Position numbers and translations under genes: made by a program
In this document: positions 1-9,555 of the stretch, piece by piece
Layout: each line of letters starts with the position of its first letter
How positions within the stretch are numbered: position 1 is the first letter of the stretch
Notes under the pieces: model-generated
Told to the model about the DNA's origin: nothing
The model's input: the letters and a program-made list of their open reading frames with translations, nothing else
Databases searched by the model: none
Assembly (NCBI GenBank): GCA_016927755.1
Contig: JAFGLZ010000241.1
Location: 83,250-147,249, forward strand
Length of the DNA: 64,000 bases
Origin: Phycisphaerae bacterium
GTDB lineage: Bacteria > Planctomycetota > Phycisphaerae > UBA1845 > JAFGLZ01
Reading direction: 5' to 3'

Positions 1-1530
1 CCAGCGCCGGAGGGCCTCGTGGGTTATCGGAACGTTGCCGAGACTGGCCAGTTCCAGGGCGGAGGCTCCGTTGGCGAGGTATGCGGCTTGGGTCAGGCTC
101 CCGCCGGCGGCCAGGCCCAGGGAGATCGCGGCCAGCAGTGCGTCGCCGCAACCGAGTCGGTCGGTCGTCCGATGCGCCAGGCTGGGCAGGTGCTCGCTGC
201 GGAGGCGCCCGGCCCACTGACGCGAGGCGCGATCCTGGCTTGGCCGATCGAACAGGACGAGCCCGTCCTTGCCGAGCGTGACGCAAAGGTGGCGTGTCTG
301 GGTCTTCTGCATGACGTTGTAGGCCACGTGGCTCAGGCCGCTGTCGAAGTCGTGGATCGAGGCCCGGAGCTCTCGCTCCGTCGGGCATAGCAGGTCGACG
401 TTCTCCATGGCCACCAGGTCGGCCCGGTGCCCGCTCACGTCGCCGGTGATGATGGCCTGGCCGCGGCGGAGCTCTCCCATGACCAGCTTCAACAAGGCGC
501 CGCTGATCATGCCGTAGCCGAAGTCACAGAAGATGACGGCGTCGGCGCGGAGACCTTGATCGATGATAGCCTGCGCGGCCCGCCGTAGCGAGACCGAGTC
601 GAGGGGTTCGGCCTTTCCCTCCTCCACCTTGAAGAGCTTGCTCTCCTCGACGAGATACCGCGTCTTCTGGACGATCGTTTGACGGCAGTCAAGCAGCATG
701 CCGTCGATGTCTTCCTCGACGAAGGTTTGCTTGACGTGCTCACTGACGTCGTCGCGCCCGATCGCGCTGACGATCAGGGGGACCCCGCCGAGCGCCGCGA
801 CGTGTCGCGCGACGATGGCGGCTCCGCCCACGTAGCACTGCTCGTCGAGCTTGGCCAGCGACATCATCGGCGACTCGCTGGCCACGTCGATCGCGTCGCA
901 CAGGACGTATCGATCGAGCACGACGTCGCCGACGACCACGACGCGCTTGCCGGCCATCCGTCCGAGCAGCCGTTCGCTGCTTTCGGCGTCGAGATCGTGC
1001 CGGCGGCAGATGGCCCGCAGGCGGTGCCACTGAAGCTCGGCCTCATGGCCGATCAGGTCGATCAACTGCGTGCTGGAGAAGACGACCTCGCCGCTCGAGA
1101 AGACCACGCGTCCGCCGTATCGCTCGACGATCTCGCGTTCGGCGACGAATCCGGGCGAGGTGCTCGACTGGTACTCGCGTCCCTTGACGTACAGGTCGGG
1201 TCGGACGTGCTCGAGGACGTTGCAGGACGTCGGGTTGGCGTCGATGGTCACGTAGTCGACGAACTCCAGGGCGGCCAGGTTCTCGGCGCGGAGCTCCTCG
1301 GGAATGTGGGGGCGGGTCGGGCCCTTGTCGATGCAGGCATCGCCGGTGATGCTGACGACGAGGACGTCGCCCTGCTCCTTGGCGAACCGGAGGTATCGGA
1401 TGTGGCCCGGGTGCACGATGTCGAAGCAGCCGTGGCATTGGACGATGACCTTGCCCGCCTTGCGGAGACTAGCGACGGTCTGCACCAGCGACGGCAGGTC
1501 CAGGATCTTGGGGCTAACGCGTTCGGGCAT
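1..1530 (-). CDS. HldE/RfaE-like bifunctional protein with reversed domain order (3' end outside window)
   Basis: The reading frame is open from an ATG at 1530 to the window edge (510 codons). The N-terminal part is a cytidylyltransferase-type nucleotidyltransferase: GCFD at residues 34-37 and HPGH at 40-43 form the nucleotide-binding signature of RfaE domain II. From about residue 190 a PfkB/ribokinase domain follows, starting GKRVVVVGDVVLDRY and carrying a GCGD anion-hole/catalytic motif near residue 470. In Enterobacteria HldE makes ADP-heptose for LPS core and has the kinase first; here the adenylyltransferase is first. A heptose or related sugar-nucleotide role is inferred from the two families. 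The C-terminus is missing only because the window ends. Another sugar-1-phosphate substrate is possible. Confidence 0.85.
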   Translation of the reverse strand, partial: MPERVSPKILDLPSLVQTVASLRKAGKVIVQCHGCFDIVHPGHIRYLRFAKEQGDVLVVSITGDACIDKGPTRPHIPEELRAENLAALEFVDYVTIDANPTSCNVLEHVRPDLYVKGREYQSSTSPGFVAEREIVERYGGRVVFSSGEVVFSSTQLIDLIGHEAELQWHRLRAICRRHDLDAESSERLLGRMAGKRVVVVGDVVLDRYVLCDAIDVASESPMMSLAKLDEQCYVGGAAIVARHVAALGGVPLIVSAIGRDDVSEHVKQTFVEEDIDGMLLDCRQTIVQKTRYLVEESKLFKVEEGKAEPLDSVSLRRAAQAIIDQGLRADAVIFCDFGYGMISGALLKLVMGELRRGQAIITGDVSGHRADLVAMENVDLLCPTERELRASIHDFDSGLSHVAYNVMQKTQTRHLCVTLGKDGLVLFDRPSQDRASRQWAGRLRSEHLPSLAHRTTDRLGCGDALLAAISLGLAAGGSLTQAAYLANGASALELASLGNVPITHEALRRW

Positions 1531-1742
1531 AAGGGTTCCGCTGAAAGTAGCTACCGGCGCACACCGAGTCCCTGAATTAGTTATCGGTCACTCGACGGGC
1601 GGACCTGAATCACTTCCGCGCGTCGCGGCGGCGTAATTATGCCATTGCGGCGACTTAATGTTCGTACTTAGCGATCGGGCATGGTGCCCGTTGCGGGTTT
1701 GGCGGGGTGGGGGCAAGACCAGGGAAGGCGGAGTGTCTCGGG

Positions 1743-1880
1743 CTAGGGGGTCTTGCCGAGGAACGGGCAGATGATGTAATCCACGACGAAGGAGCCGACC
1801 GTGTCGCCGCAGGCTCCCAGGCCGAAGGCACAGCACACGCCCATGAACGAGAGGAACAACCAGCTATAGAAGCGTCGCAT
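1743..1880 (-). CDS. 45-residue small secreted protein, probable lipoprotein
   Basis: An ATG at 1880 has a GGAG ribosome-binding site about 8 bases upstream and opens a 45-codon frame ending in TAG at 1743-1745. The protein begins MRRFYSW, has a hydrophobic stretch at residues 7-22, and then LGAC at 21-24, which resembles a lipobox with Cys24 as the acylated residue. Three further cysteines lie at 16, 17 and 38. Such short lipoprotein-like peptides are frequent in planctomycete genomes, but no family was recognised. It is 140-210 bases from either neighbour and may be monocistronic. Confidence 0.55.
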   Translation of the reverse strand: MRRFYSWLFLSFMGVCCAFGLGACGDTVGSFVVDYIICPFLGKTP

Positions 1881-2023
1881 CGCTGCGTCTCCACGATCAG
1901 GATCGGACCGCCGTCTCGCCGACAGTTACGGCCGGCGGGACGGGTCGCAACGGGCTCCGTCCTCGTGACGGCGTTGTGGGTAGGTTACCCGGGCGCCGCG
2001 TGCAACACAACCACCCCGGGGCC

Positions 2024-3190
2024 TTACACCTTGGCCGCTCCCTGGCGGACGCACTTGGTCAGCGCCTCGGTGATTCGCTGGAAGTGCTCCTCGGTGTGAT
2101 AGGCGTGCGGGGCGAGTCGCAGCTTCCCAGCGCGGACGGTCGCGATGACGGAGTCCTTCTTGAGTCGCTCGGCCAGATCGTCCGAGTCGATCTCCGGGTG
2201 CGTGAGGGCGACGATGCCCGACCATTCGTCGTCCGCTCGGCTGCTGTGGATCGTGAACCCCAGGTCGGCAACGACGGCGGCGAGTCGGTCCGTGGCCTTG
2301 TGGATCTCCTGCTCCACTCGCTCGCGACCGAACGCTTGGACGACCTCGAGGGCGGCACGCGCGCCAGCGATTCCGGGGAAATTGACCATGGCGTTCTCGA
2401 ACCGCCGGGCGTCGCCGAGCAGCTCGAACCGGTAGTCGAGGTAGTTGCTGGCGTCGACGACCGAGTTGGCACCGACCCAGGTGAACTCGAGCTTATCTCT
2501 CAGCTCGGGCGTCGTATAGAAGAGGGCGACGCCCGTCGGCCCGCAGAGCCACTTCTGACAACCCGTGGATAGCGCGTCGATGTGGTCTGTCTGGACGTCG
2601 ATCGGGAAGACGCCGAATGACTGGATCGCATCGACCAGGAAGATCACCCCTGCCTGTTTGCAGACCGCGCCGAGCCTCGTCAGGTCGTGCCGGTAGCCCG
2701 AGGCAAATTGCACGTGCGAGACGGTGAGGAGCCGCGTCCGGTCGGTGATCTTCTCGGCGTAGGCCTCCACGGGAATGCGTCCCTGCTCGTCGGGATGGAT
2801 CCAGACGATCTCGACCCCCCGGGCCTCCTGCTGTGCCCACCAGGGGTAGACGTTGGCCGGGTACTCCTTGCTGCCGACGATGACCTGATCGCCCGGCCGC
2901 CACCGCAGCCCATGCGCGATCAGATTGATGCCGTGCGTCGTGTTCGGCGTAACCGCCAAGTCGCTCGGGGCGGCGTTGAGCAGCGATCCGGCCAGGAGCT
3001 TGAGTTCCTTGATGTTGCCCACCCAGTCGCAAAGGTGCATGGCGGCATTCTCCTGGACGTCCTGGACGAACGCCTGCATCGCCTCGGCTACGGGTCGGCT
3101 CATCGGGCTGACGCCGGAGTGTGCCACCCATACGAGCGGTTCCAGTGCGGAGAAGAGCTCCTGGTACTCCGCATGGTCAATCGACTTCAT
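2024..3190 (-). CDS. PLP-dependent class V aminotransferase (isopenicillin N epimerase / cysteine desulfurase-like)
   Basis: This 388-residue protein has the class V aminotransferase fold. TPNTTHGINL at about 81-90 is the phosphate-binding region, FLVDAIQSFG at about 184-193 carries the Asp that contacts the pyridine nitrogen (D187), and STGCQKWLCGPTG contains the Schiff-base lysine K213. The KWLCGPTG context resembles isopenicillin N epimerase-like members more than IscS, and no mobile catalytic-cysteine loop was recognised. The ATG at 3190 follows an AGGAGG site. The substrate is unknown. It is transcribed divergently from the URO-D-like gene at 3545. Confidence 0.85.
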   Translation of the reverse strand: MKSIDHAEYQELFSALEPLVWVAHSGVSPMSRPVAEAMQAFVQDVQENAAMHLCDWVGNIKELKLLAGSLLNAAPSDLAVTPNTTHGINLIAHGLRWRPGDQVIVGSKEYPANVYPWWAQQEARGVEIVWIHPDEQGRIPVEAYAEKITDRTRLLTVSHVQFASGYRHDLTRLGAVCKQAGVIFLVDAIQSFGVFPIDVQTDHIDALSTGCQKWLCGPTGVALFYTTPELRDKLEFTWVGANSVVDASNYLDYRFELLGDARRFENAMVNFPGIAGARAALEVVQAFGRERVEQEIHKATDRLAAVVADLGFTIHSSRADDEWSGIVALTHPEIDSDDLAERLKKDSVIATVRAGKLRLAPHAYHTEEHFQRITEALTKCVRQGAAKV

Positions 3191-3544
3191 CGGTTCCTCC
3201 TGTCTCTGATGCCGCCTTCGGATCGGACGGGCCCCGCCAGGGCCGGCCCGCGCCGGCGGGCTTCAGGATCACATGCAATGGTATGGGGCGTAAGGCTTGG
3301 CGCTTGTCCGTCATCGCGGTCTTCGTCGCGGGCGCCGTCGAGATTGTCACGGTGCCGCCTCTGCCCATTCCGGCGACGGTTCCCCCCTCGGCGCAATGCT
3401 CCTTGCTTCAGGAAGGGCGGTGACTAAACTAACCCCCGTGCTCGGCCGGCCAAAGCCACCTTGTGCCCTTGGTCGGCGGCACGGGACTCGTGGCAGTTTA
3501 GCATGGACCGACCCTCCAGGGGTACCCCAGCAGGGAGCCAAGGA
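3191..3544. other. Divergent intergenic region
   Basis: This 354-base spacer separates the aminotransferase (minus) from the URO-D-like gene (plus) and must hold both promoters. AGGAGG for the minus gene lies just inside its left end and GGAG for the plus gene near its right end. A 46-codon frame with a hydrophobic start exists at 3283-3423, but it lacks a convincing ribosome-binding site. No repeat or structured RNA was recognised. Confidence 0.5.
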
Positions 3545-4519
3545 ATGGGCGAACCGACGCATCGCGAACGTTTCACTATGGCCCTCAATGGCAAGCAGCC
3601 GCCCGGGCTGGTGCCGCACTTCGAGCTGGTCTTCTACCTGACCATGGAGGCCTTCGGGAAGGTCCATCCGTCCCACCGCCATTTCCACCAGTGGGATCAG
3701 ATGTCCAAGGCGGAGAAGCGGGCCCAGCTCGAGGACGCCGCTCGCGTGTACCTGATGACAGCCGAACGGTATGGGCACTCGGCCATCTTTCTCCACGGGG
3801 CGGGCAGCGGCGGCGAGGAGCATGAGGAGGAGTTCATCAACCTGGTCGACGAGTTGGGGGGCGGGCAGTATTTCCTGATGATCCACGGCGACGCGACGTA
3901 CAGCATCCCCAACGGGACCGAGATGATGGCCTGGTGCGGGCGGATCGCCGACGACCCTCAGGGCCTCAAGGACGAGGCGCGGCGGATGGTGGATGACGCG
4001 ATCGCCCGGGCCGAGCGGCTGAAGAAGAATACGGCCCTCGACGGGTTCGCGATGTGCGCGGACTACTGCCTGAACGACGGACCCTTTCTCTCGCCGGGCA
4101 TGTTCGCGGAGTTCGTCACGCCGTATCTGAAGCAGCTCTGTGGGGCGTATCGCGAGATGGGCCTTTACGCCATCAAACACACCGACGGGAACATCATGCC
4201 CATCGTCGAGGACTTGGTGGACGCTGGGCCGCACGCACTGCACTCGCTCGACCCCCAGGGCGGCGTGGACATCGCTGAGATCAAGCGGCGCTTCGGCGAC
4301 CGGCTCTGTCTGATCGGCAACGTGAACTGCGGTCTGTTGGACACGGGGACGGAGGCCCAGTGCGTCGAGTCGGCCCGGTACTGTCTCGAGCACGGGATGC
4401 CCGGGGGGGGCTACATCTTCAGCACGAGCAACTGCGTGTACACCGGAATGGACCTGAAGCGGTACGAGTTGATCCTGGACGTCTGGCGCCGGGAGGGCAA
4501 CTACGATCGGCAGGGCTGA
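3545..4519 (+). CDS. Uroporphyrinogen decarboxylase superfamily protein (probable corrinoid methyltransferase-like)
   Basis: This 324-residue protein belongs to the URO-D/MtaA/CmuA TIM-barrel superfamily. The C-terminal half has KHTDGN, LHSLDPQGGVDI and LIGNVNCGLLDTGT, which correspond to the conserved His, the core barrel strands and the GN...C region that holds zinc in methylcobamide methyltransferases. The N-terminal RERFTMALNGKQP is typical of the non-haem members. The ATG at 3545 was chosen because GGAG lies upstream; an in-frame upstream start would add 28 low-complexity residues. The window has no corrinoid protein or haem gene beside it, so true porphyrinogen decarboxylation is unlikely. 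The substrate is unknown. Confidence 0.8.
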   Translation: MGEPTHRERFTMALNGKQPPGLVPHFELVFYLTMEAFGKVHPSHRHFHQWDQMSKAEKRAQLEDAARVYLMTAERYGHSAIFLHGAGSGGEEHEEEFINLVDELGGGQYFLMIHGDATYSIPNGTEMMAWCGRIADDPQGLKDEARRMVDDAIARAERLKKNTALDGFAMCADYCLNDGPFLSPGMFAEFVTPYLKQLCGAYREMGLYAIKHTDGNIMPIVEDLVDAGPHALHSLDPQGGVDIAEIKRRFGDRLCLIGNVNCGLLDTGTEAQCVESARYCLEHGMPGGGYIFSTSNCVYTGMDLKRYELILDVWRREGNYDRQG

Positions 4520-4651
4520 GCGTCCGATATTCACGCCGTCGGCGGGGCCCGAGGGCTCCTTCGAGCATGGGGGGATCTTCCGGCCTGATTTTGGCTGGAT
4601 TGGCGGTTCCGCGGCGCTATGCTCTTAGAAACGCAAGAGGAGGAGGGAAGA

Positions 4652-5041
4652 ATGCCCCAGCAGCCGCTTGGCACCGACGCGGGAATGTCGCCGCTTGGCC
4701 CGGACGCCGCCACCCCGACACGATACACGCCGATCGAGTTCGAGGAGATCTATCAACGCATGGTCGCCGACGAGCTGGCACGGGGCCCGCTGCCGTATCG
4801 CCGTCGGCGGAAGCTGATGCGCTACGCGACACAGATCGGCATCAAGCCGTTCAGGGCAAGCCTGCTGATCGCCGAGGCCCAGCGTCAGGCCGGTCACGTG
4901 GACGATCCGGAACTGCAACACCCCGACCCCATCACGCCCCTCGTTCATCCCGAGCGATGGCCGATCTGGTTTAAGCTGACGGCGGCGATGATCGTGGCTA
5001 CGCTTGTCGACCTGATGATCATTCGCGCTGTCGGGTGGTAA
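4652..5041 (+). CDS. Hypothetical protein with C-terminal membrane anchor
   Basis: This 129-residue protein starts at an ATG directly after a purine-rich GAGGAGGAGGG site; an upstream in-frame ATG at 4619 is less well placed. The N-terminus is Pro/Thr-rich and disordered-looking. The central part is basic and helical (PYRRRRKLMRYATQIG), and residues about 107-126 form one transmembrane helix. It resembles small tail-anchored planctomycete proteins of unknown function, and no enzymatic motif is visible. It is convergent with the methyltransferase, with 10 bases between the stops. Confidence 0.65.
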   Translation: MPQQPLGTDAGMSPLGPDAATPTRYTPIEFEEIYQRMVADELARGPLPYRRRRKLMRYATQIGIKPFRASLLIAEAQRQAGHVDDPELQHPDPITPLVHPERWPIWFKLTAAMIVATLVDLMIIRAVGW

Positions 5042-5051
5042 TCGCCGAGAC

Positions 5052-5711
5052 TCAGCGTTTGACGAACGCGCCCACGAGCGCTTCATGAGGCTGTCCGTTA
5101 CGAACGGAGTGCCGGGTCGCGATCGCGCCCTCGAGTACCATGCCGGCTTCGCTCATCACGGAGACGAGCTCATCTCGGTCGAGTCGACACTTGTTCTCGC
5201 CTGGCTTGGCGGCGTAGATGAACCGCTGCCCGGCGACGCGTCGCGTGTCGGGCGGGAGCGTCTGAGTGGACCACTGGGTCACGAATACCCGCCCGGACGG
5301 ACGGAGGACGCGATGCGTCTCGGTGAGTCCGGCGCGGAGCTCCGCGTCGGTATCCGCCTGGATGTAGATGCCCACGGCCACGACCAGATCGAACGACTCG
5401 CTTGCCAGCGGCAGGACGTTGAACTCTCCGAGGATTACTTTGGGCGGGGTCTTGGCTACCGAGGAGAGTCCTGACAGACGTTGCCGAGTATGCCGGACCA
5501 TGGCCGTCGAGAGGTCCATGGCGCATACGTCGCAGCCTCGGCGAACCAGGGCCTCGCTGTTTCTGCCTCCCGCGCATCCGAGATCGAGCACGCGGATCGG
5601 TCTGTCCTGATAATGCTCGGATAGCAGGGCGAGCAACTTGTCGTCGGGCTCCAGATCGGCGAACCACTTGACCGTATCGGCATCTTCCCAGAATGGCGGA
5701 TCGTTCGGCAT
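5052..5711 (-). CDS. Class I SAM-dependent methyltransferase
   Basis: The protein has methyltransferase motif I (VLDLGCAGGRNS), an acidic post-I residue (AMDLS), and later FNVLPLASESFDLVVAVGIYIQ, the region around motif II. About 219 residues result from the ATG at 5711. The frame extends another 18 codons to a TTG at 5765, but that start has no ribosome-binding site and would approach the divergent glycosidase promoter. The substrate cannot be told; the fold fits small-molecule (Methyltransf_11/25) enzymes. Confidence 0.8.
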   Translation of the reverse strand: MPNDPPFWEDADTVKWFADLEPDDKLLALLSEHYQDRPIRVLDLGCAGGRNSEALVRRGCDVCAMDLSTAMVRHTRQRLSGLSSVAKTPPKVILGEFNVLPLASESFDLVVAVGIYIQADTDAELRAGLTETHRVLRPSGRVFVTQWSTQTLPPDTRRVAGQRFIYAAKPGENKCRLDRDELVSVMSEAGMVLEGAIATRHSVRNGQPHEALVGAFVKR

Positions 5712-5841
5712 GGCATCCACGACGGTAGCATGGGCCGGCTCGGTTTCAAGTGGTTGCGTCTCCAAGGGTGACGGCGGCGTTGTCGGCTTCGTGTTGGCCG
5801 ACTATGCTGCAGGCCCTTTCATGTCACGGAGGTCCGAGGCC

Positions 5842-8800
5842 ATGACGGCAGCGATGGCGTATCTGGCGCTGATGTGCGGCGCGACGGATGGCGGGATTAT
5901 CGACGTCCAATGCGCGCCGACCGGCGTCTTTGACGTCAAGGTAGACGGGCGGACGGTGATGCGGGGCGAGTTGAGCTGCCACGGGCCGCAGTGGCAGGGC
6001 GTGGACCAGACCGAGGCGAGGGACCTCACGGGTCCGGAGGCGGGGCGGGTCAGCGGCGCGATGGCCATGCCCCCCGGCAACAAAGGTTTGTGGCGGTTCG
6101 ACGAGACGGTGCGACAGGTCGAGGGCGGCAATCAGATCGACTACGCCGTGACGTTCGAGCAGGACAACGAGATCAAGCTACAGGCCCTGACGCTGCGTCT
6201 GCCGGAGGAGGTCTTCGCGGGGCGGTCGGTCACGTTCTTCCCGGCCGAGTCGCGGATCGAGCTGCCGCGCGCCAAGAGCGGCTTGCGCTCGGAGCATTTC
6301 GGCTGGGCGGCGGCTGTCGAGCTTGATTCGCATCGCGTGCTCCTGATCCGAACCGATCAGGCCACGCTGCTGAGCCTCATGGACTACCGGCAGTGGAACG
6401 GCAAGGGCTTCGGCCTCAACATCAGGATGGTCGGCGAGGGCAAGGTTCCAGCCGGGGCGTCGACGCGGCGGAGGATCACGCTCTCTGTCGTCTCGCCGTC
6501 GGAGGCCAAGCGAGTGTCCGCCCGGTGGTGGCCCGACTTCGACCGGACTCAGCCGAGCCTGCTGTTGGACGCCAACGGTCGCGTGTGGATGCGCGATCGG
6601 CAGCGGGACTACGTCACGGGCGTCATCGAGCCGCAAGGGATCCATTGGGCCTACAGCTCGCAGGACGAGATGGTCGGCTGGAGCGATGACTGGGAGGGCG
6701 GTCAGACGATCACGGGTACGATTCCGGTTCGTGGTCCCGGGGGGACGTCGTTGTGGTTTCGCCAGACGGCGCGAGCGAGAGAGGATGGGGTGGATCTGGC
6801 GTATGCGTTTCGATTTCCGCGAGACTGTCGGCTCAACACGTATCAGGTGACGTGGGCGCTTCGCACGGAGGCATTCCTGGGGCGGCAGATCATCCTGACC
6901 GAGCCGCTGCCGGTGACGACAAGCGCTTCGCGTCCCACATCGTCGCCCCGTGTTGCGACGTCTCAGCGAGCGCTCGTGATCGGGCTCGACCCGCCGGAGA
7001 AGCCCGACGTCGGGACGTTCACCGTGAGTCGGGTCACGGTGGCGCCGGGGCATCCGCTCGGCTTCGTCCTCGAGTTGGATCGTCCGACCAAGCTGTTCGT
7101 CGAGGACCGGCGCGCGGAGGACGGCCAGGAATACATGCTGAAGATCCACTCTGTGAGGGACAAGGAAGGCACGGAGGTGAGGGCGGGTGCGTCTTGGGAG
7201 GTGGGGGTCCGCGTTCGGCCGAACCGGAGGCATCAGATCGTCCTGGATGACGCGGCGTTCGCCCACCGGACGGACACGTCGGATTGGATTCCGTTCACGC
7301 TGCCGTGGGACACGACGGCGGTGGACCTGTCGTTCCTGAACGCCGGGCCAGCGGGTCGACACGGGTTCCTACAGGTTCGGGACGATCGGTTCGTCTTCGC
7401 CGACGGGACGCCGGGGCGTTTCTGGGGCACGTGCTTCACGGCCGAGCAGAACCTTCCGCCGCACCGAGACGCCGAGGTGACGGCACGCCGGCTTGCGAGA
7501 TACGGCGCGAACATGGTGCGGATTCATCAGGCCGACGCGGGATACGCCGGCGACAACCTGTTTCGCAAAGGGCGCAAACACAATCGCACGCGCTCGCTCG
7601 ATCCGAAGATGATGGACCGGCTGGACTACTTGATCGCGCAGCTCGAGGCGAATGGGATCTACGTGTACTTCGACTTGCTGAGCACGCGGACGTTCGACGC
7701 GTCAGACGGCGTGGCCTCGGCGGAGAAGCTGGACCTCGGGGGCAAGCCGTACACGAACTTCGACGAGCACTTGATCGCGCTCCAGGAGGAGTTCGCCCGC
7801 CAGTTCCTGACGCACGTGAATCCCTACACCAAGCTGGCCTACAAGGACGACCCGGGCGTGGCGATGGTCGCCCTGGTCAACGAGAACGACGTCTTCAGCA
7901 GGGAGATCAAGATCGAGCCCTACCGCACCGCGTTCGAGGATCGCTACCGTGCGTGGGCGGGACTGCGGGAGGTCGACCTTCCGGACGGGACGGTCGATCT
8001 GCGTCACATGACGCCCCGGCTCATGGAGTACCTCATTGAGGTCCAGCGGTCGTACAACGAGCGGATGATGCGTTTCCTGCGGTCCTTGGGCGTGCGCGTT
8101 CCGATCACGGGATCGAACTGGACGGCAAACGCGGGTCTGGTTCGCGCGCTGGGGCCGGTCGACTTCACGGACAGCCACGCCTACTGGGATCACTGCTGGG
8201 ACAACTACACGCGGATCCGCAACCGCGTGATGGTGCTCAGTCGACGGACGATCTTCGGGCAGCTCGCCTTTCAGCGCGTATGCGACAAGCCGTTCTTTTG
8301 CAGCGAGTGGGGCCAGCCGTGGCCGAACGAGTTTCGCTCGGAGATGCCGCTGTCCGTGGCGTCGGTCACGGGGCTGCAGGGCTGGGACGGGGCGTTGATC
8401 TACACGTACGCGCATTACTCGGACCCGAACGTTGACTGCCTGTCCGGCCCGTTCGACACACTGAACGATCCCACGCTATTCGGGTTGTTCTATCACGCCG
8501 CGCTGATCGTCCGGCGAGCGGACGTGTCGGTTGCGAAGGGGCGGCTGGCCGTGCGGATTCCGGAGAAGGAGATCTTCGCGGAGAAGCCCGCCTGGCCGGG
8601 TAAATGCCCTGCCTATGACGTGGCCGCTGAGCGGAGCGTCGTGGCCACGGCGGCCGACGGCGAGGTCCCGAGCGGGTGGCGCACGATTCCGTGCAGGAAG
8701 TCGCTGCTCGGTCCGACGGAACATGTGATCGTCAGCGATACCGGTGAGTACCGGCGGGACTGGGAGACGGGCGTTGCGCGTCTGGACACGCCTCGGACGC

Positions 8801-9219
8801 AGGCTGCCTGGGGGTTCCTCGGTCGAGTGAAAGGGCCGATCGTGCTGGGCGACGTCGAGCTGCGGGTGACGTCGCCGTTCGCGGCGGTGGCGGTCAGCTC
8901 GCTCGCGGACTCGCCGATCGCCACGAGCGATCGCCTGCTCGTTACGGCGGTGGCCCGCGCCGAGAACACGGGCATGGTGTACGACCTGTTCCACACGCGG
9001 CGGATCGCGGCGGGGCACGGGCCGATACTCATCGAGCCGGTGCGGGGGCGGGTGTCGATACGCACGTCTCGGAATGACCTTCGTGTGCGAGGCCTGGATC
9101 CGCGGGGCCGCGAGACGATTGAGCTGCCGGTTCGGAGAGAGGGAGATCGTGTGTCGTTCGAGATCGGTCCGGGGGCAAGGACGATGTACTACGAGATCAG
9201 AGCGGGTGGTTTACGTTGA
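5842..9219 (+). CDS. Large clan GH-A-like glycoside hydrolase
   Basis: This 1125-residue protein consists of beta-rich N-terminal domains (to about 500) and a catalytic TIM barrel (about 510-900), followed by more beta structure. The barrel starts with FADGTPGRFWGTCFTAEQ and RLARYGANMVRIHQAD, typical of the GH5/GH2-like clan. NEND holds Glu681 as likely acid/base, and CSEWGQP holds Glu822 as likely nucleophile; both fit clan GH-A retaining enzymes. The ATG at 5842 follows CGGAGGT with 8-base spacing; ATG 5821 is an alternative. No classical signal peptide is obvious. The family and substrate are not assigned. Confidence 0.8.
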   Translation: MTAAMAYLALMCGATDGGIIDVQCAPTGVFDVKVDGRTVMRGELSCHGPQWQGVDQTEARDLTGPEAGRVSGAMAMPPGNKGLWRFDETVRQVEGGNQIDYAVTFEQDNEIKLQALTLRLPEEVFAGRSVTFFPAESRIELPRAKSGLRSEHFGWAAAVELDSHRVLLIRTDQATLLSLMDYRQWNGKGFGLNIRMVGEGKVPAGASTRRRITLSVVSPSEAKRVSARWWPDFDRTQPSLLLDANGRVWMRDRQRDYVTGVIEPQGIHWAYSSQDEMVGWSDDWEGGQTITGTIPVRGPGGTSLWFRQTARAREDGVDLAYAFRFPRDCRLNTYQVTWALRTEAFLGRQIILTEPLPVTTSASRPTSSPRVATSQRALVIGLDPPEKPDVGTFTVSRVTVAPGHPLGFVLELDRPTKLFVEDRRAEDGQEYMLKIHSVRDKEGTEVRAGASWEVGVRVRPNRRHQIVLDDAAFAHRTDTSDWIPFTLPWDTTAVDLSFLNAGPAGRHGFLQVRDDRFVFADGTPGRFWGTCFTAEQNLPPHRDAEVTARRLARYGANMVRIHQADAGYAGDNLFRKGRKHNRTRSLDPKMMDRLDYLIAQLEANGIYVYFDLLSTRTFDASDGVASAEKLDLGGKPYTNFDEHLIALQEEFARQFLTHVNPYTKLAYKDDPGVAMVALVNENDVFSREIKIEPYRTAFEDRYRAWAGLREVDLPDGTVDLRHMTPRLMEYLIEVQRSYNERMMRFLRSLGVRVPITGSNWTANAGLVRALGPVDFTDSHAYWDHCWDNYTRIRNRVMVLSRRTIFGQLAFQRVCDKPFFCSEWGQPWPNEFRSEMPLSVASVTGLQGWDGALIYTYAHYSDPNVDCLSGPFDTLNDPTLFGLFYHAALIVRRADVSVAKGRLAVRIPEKEIFAEKPAWPGKCPAYDVAAERSVVATAADGEVPSGWRTIPCRKSLLGPTEHVIVSDTGEYRRDWETGVARLDTPRTQAAWGFLGRVKGPIVLGDVELRVTSPFAAVAVSSLADSPIATSDRLLVTAVARAENTGMVYDLFHTRRIAAGHGPILIEPVRGRVSIRTSRNDLRVRGLDPRGRETIELPVRREGDRVSFEIGPGARTMYYEIRAGGLR

Positions 9220-9498
9220 TCGCCAGTCGGCTCCTGCCAGGAGGCCGGCGACAGAGAGGTCCTCGTCGACGTCGGGCCAGTGGAGGCTGATGCCGCCCCC
9301 GCTGATCTCGTACCGCGCTCGCTGCTCCGAGGTAGCGCTTCGTAGCAGGGGAAACCAGACTACCGGCACGCAGATGACTCGCCCGTCCGTAAGCGTGACT
9401 CGCACCATTTCGTCCGCGAAATCAACGGACTTGGCCAAGGCCGTGGTGGGAACGTAAGCTCGCTGGGATTCTGGGTTGTCACCAGCTTCAGCTCTCAT
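9211..9498 (-). CDS. DUF2442 family protein
   Basis: This 95-residue protein carries the DUF2442 core: VDFADEMVRVTLTDGRVICVP, then WFPLL, then WHGE-like ISLHWPDVDEDLSVAGLL. DUF2442 proteins often sit beside DUF4160 partners in toxin-antitoxin-like pairs; none is visible here. GGAG lies about 10 bases before the ATG at 9498. The 3' end overlaps the 3' end of the convergent glycosidase by 9 bases. Confidence 0.75.
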   Translation of the reverse strand: MRAEAGDNPESQRAYVPTTALAKSVDFADEMVRVTLTDGRVICVPVVWFPLLRSATSEQRARYEISGGGISLHWPDVDEDLSVAGLLAGADWRST

Positions 9499-9555
9499 AC
9501 CGGTCTCCTGCTCGCTGCGATAGGATGGCTGACTACGGCCCCCGTCTTGTCACCT

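Noticed and set aside
3283..3423. 46-codon frame with hydrophobic start between divergent genes
   Set aside because: The start has only a weak purine stretch upstream, and the protein tail is proline-rich without pattern. Not strong enough to call.
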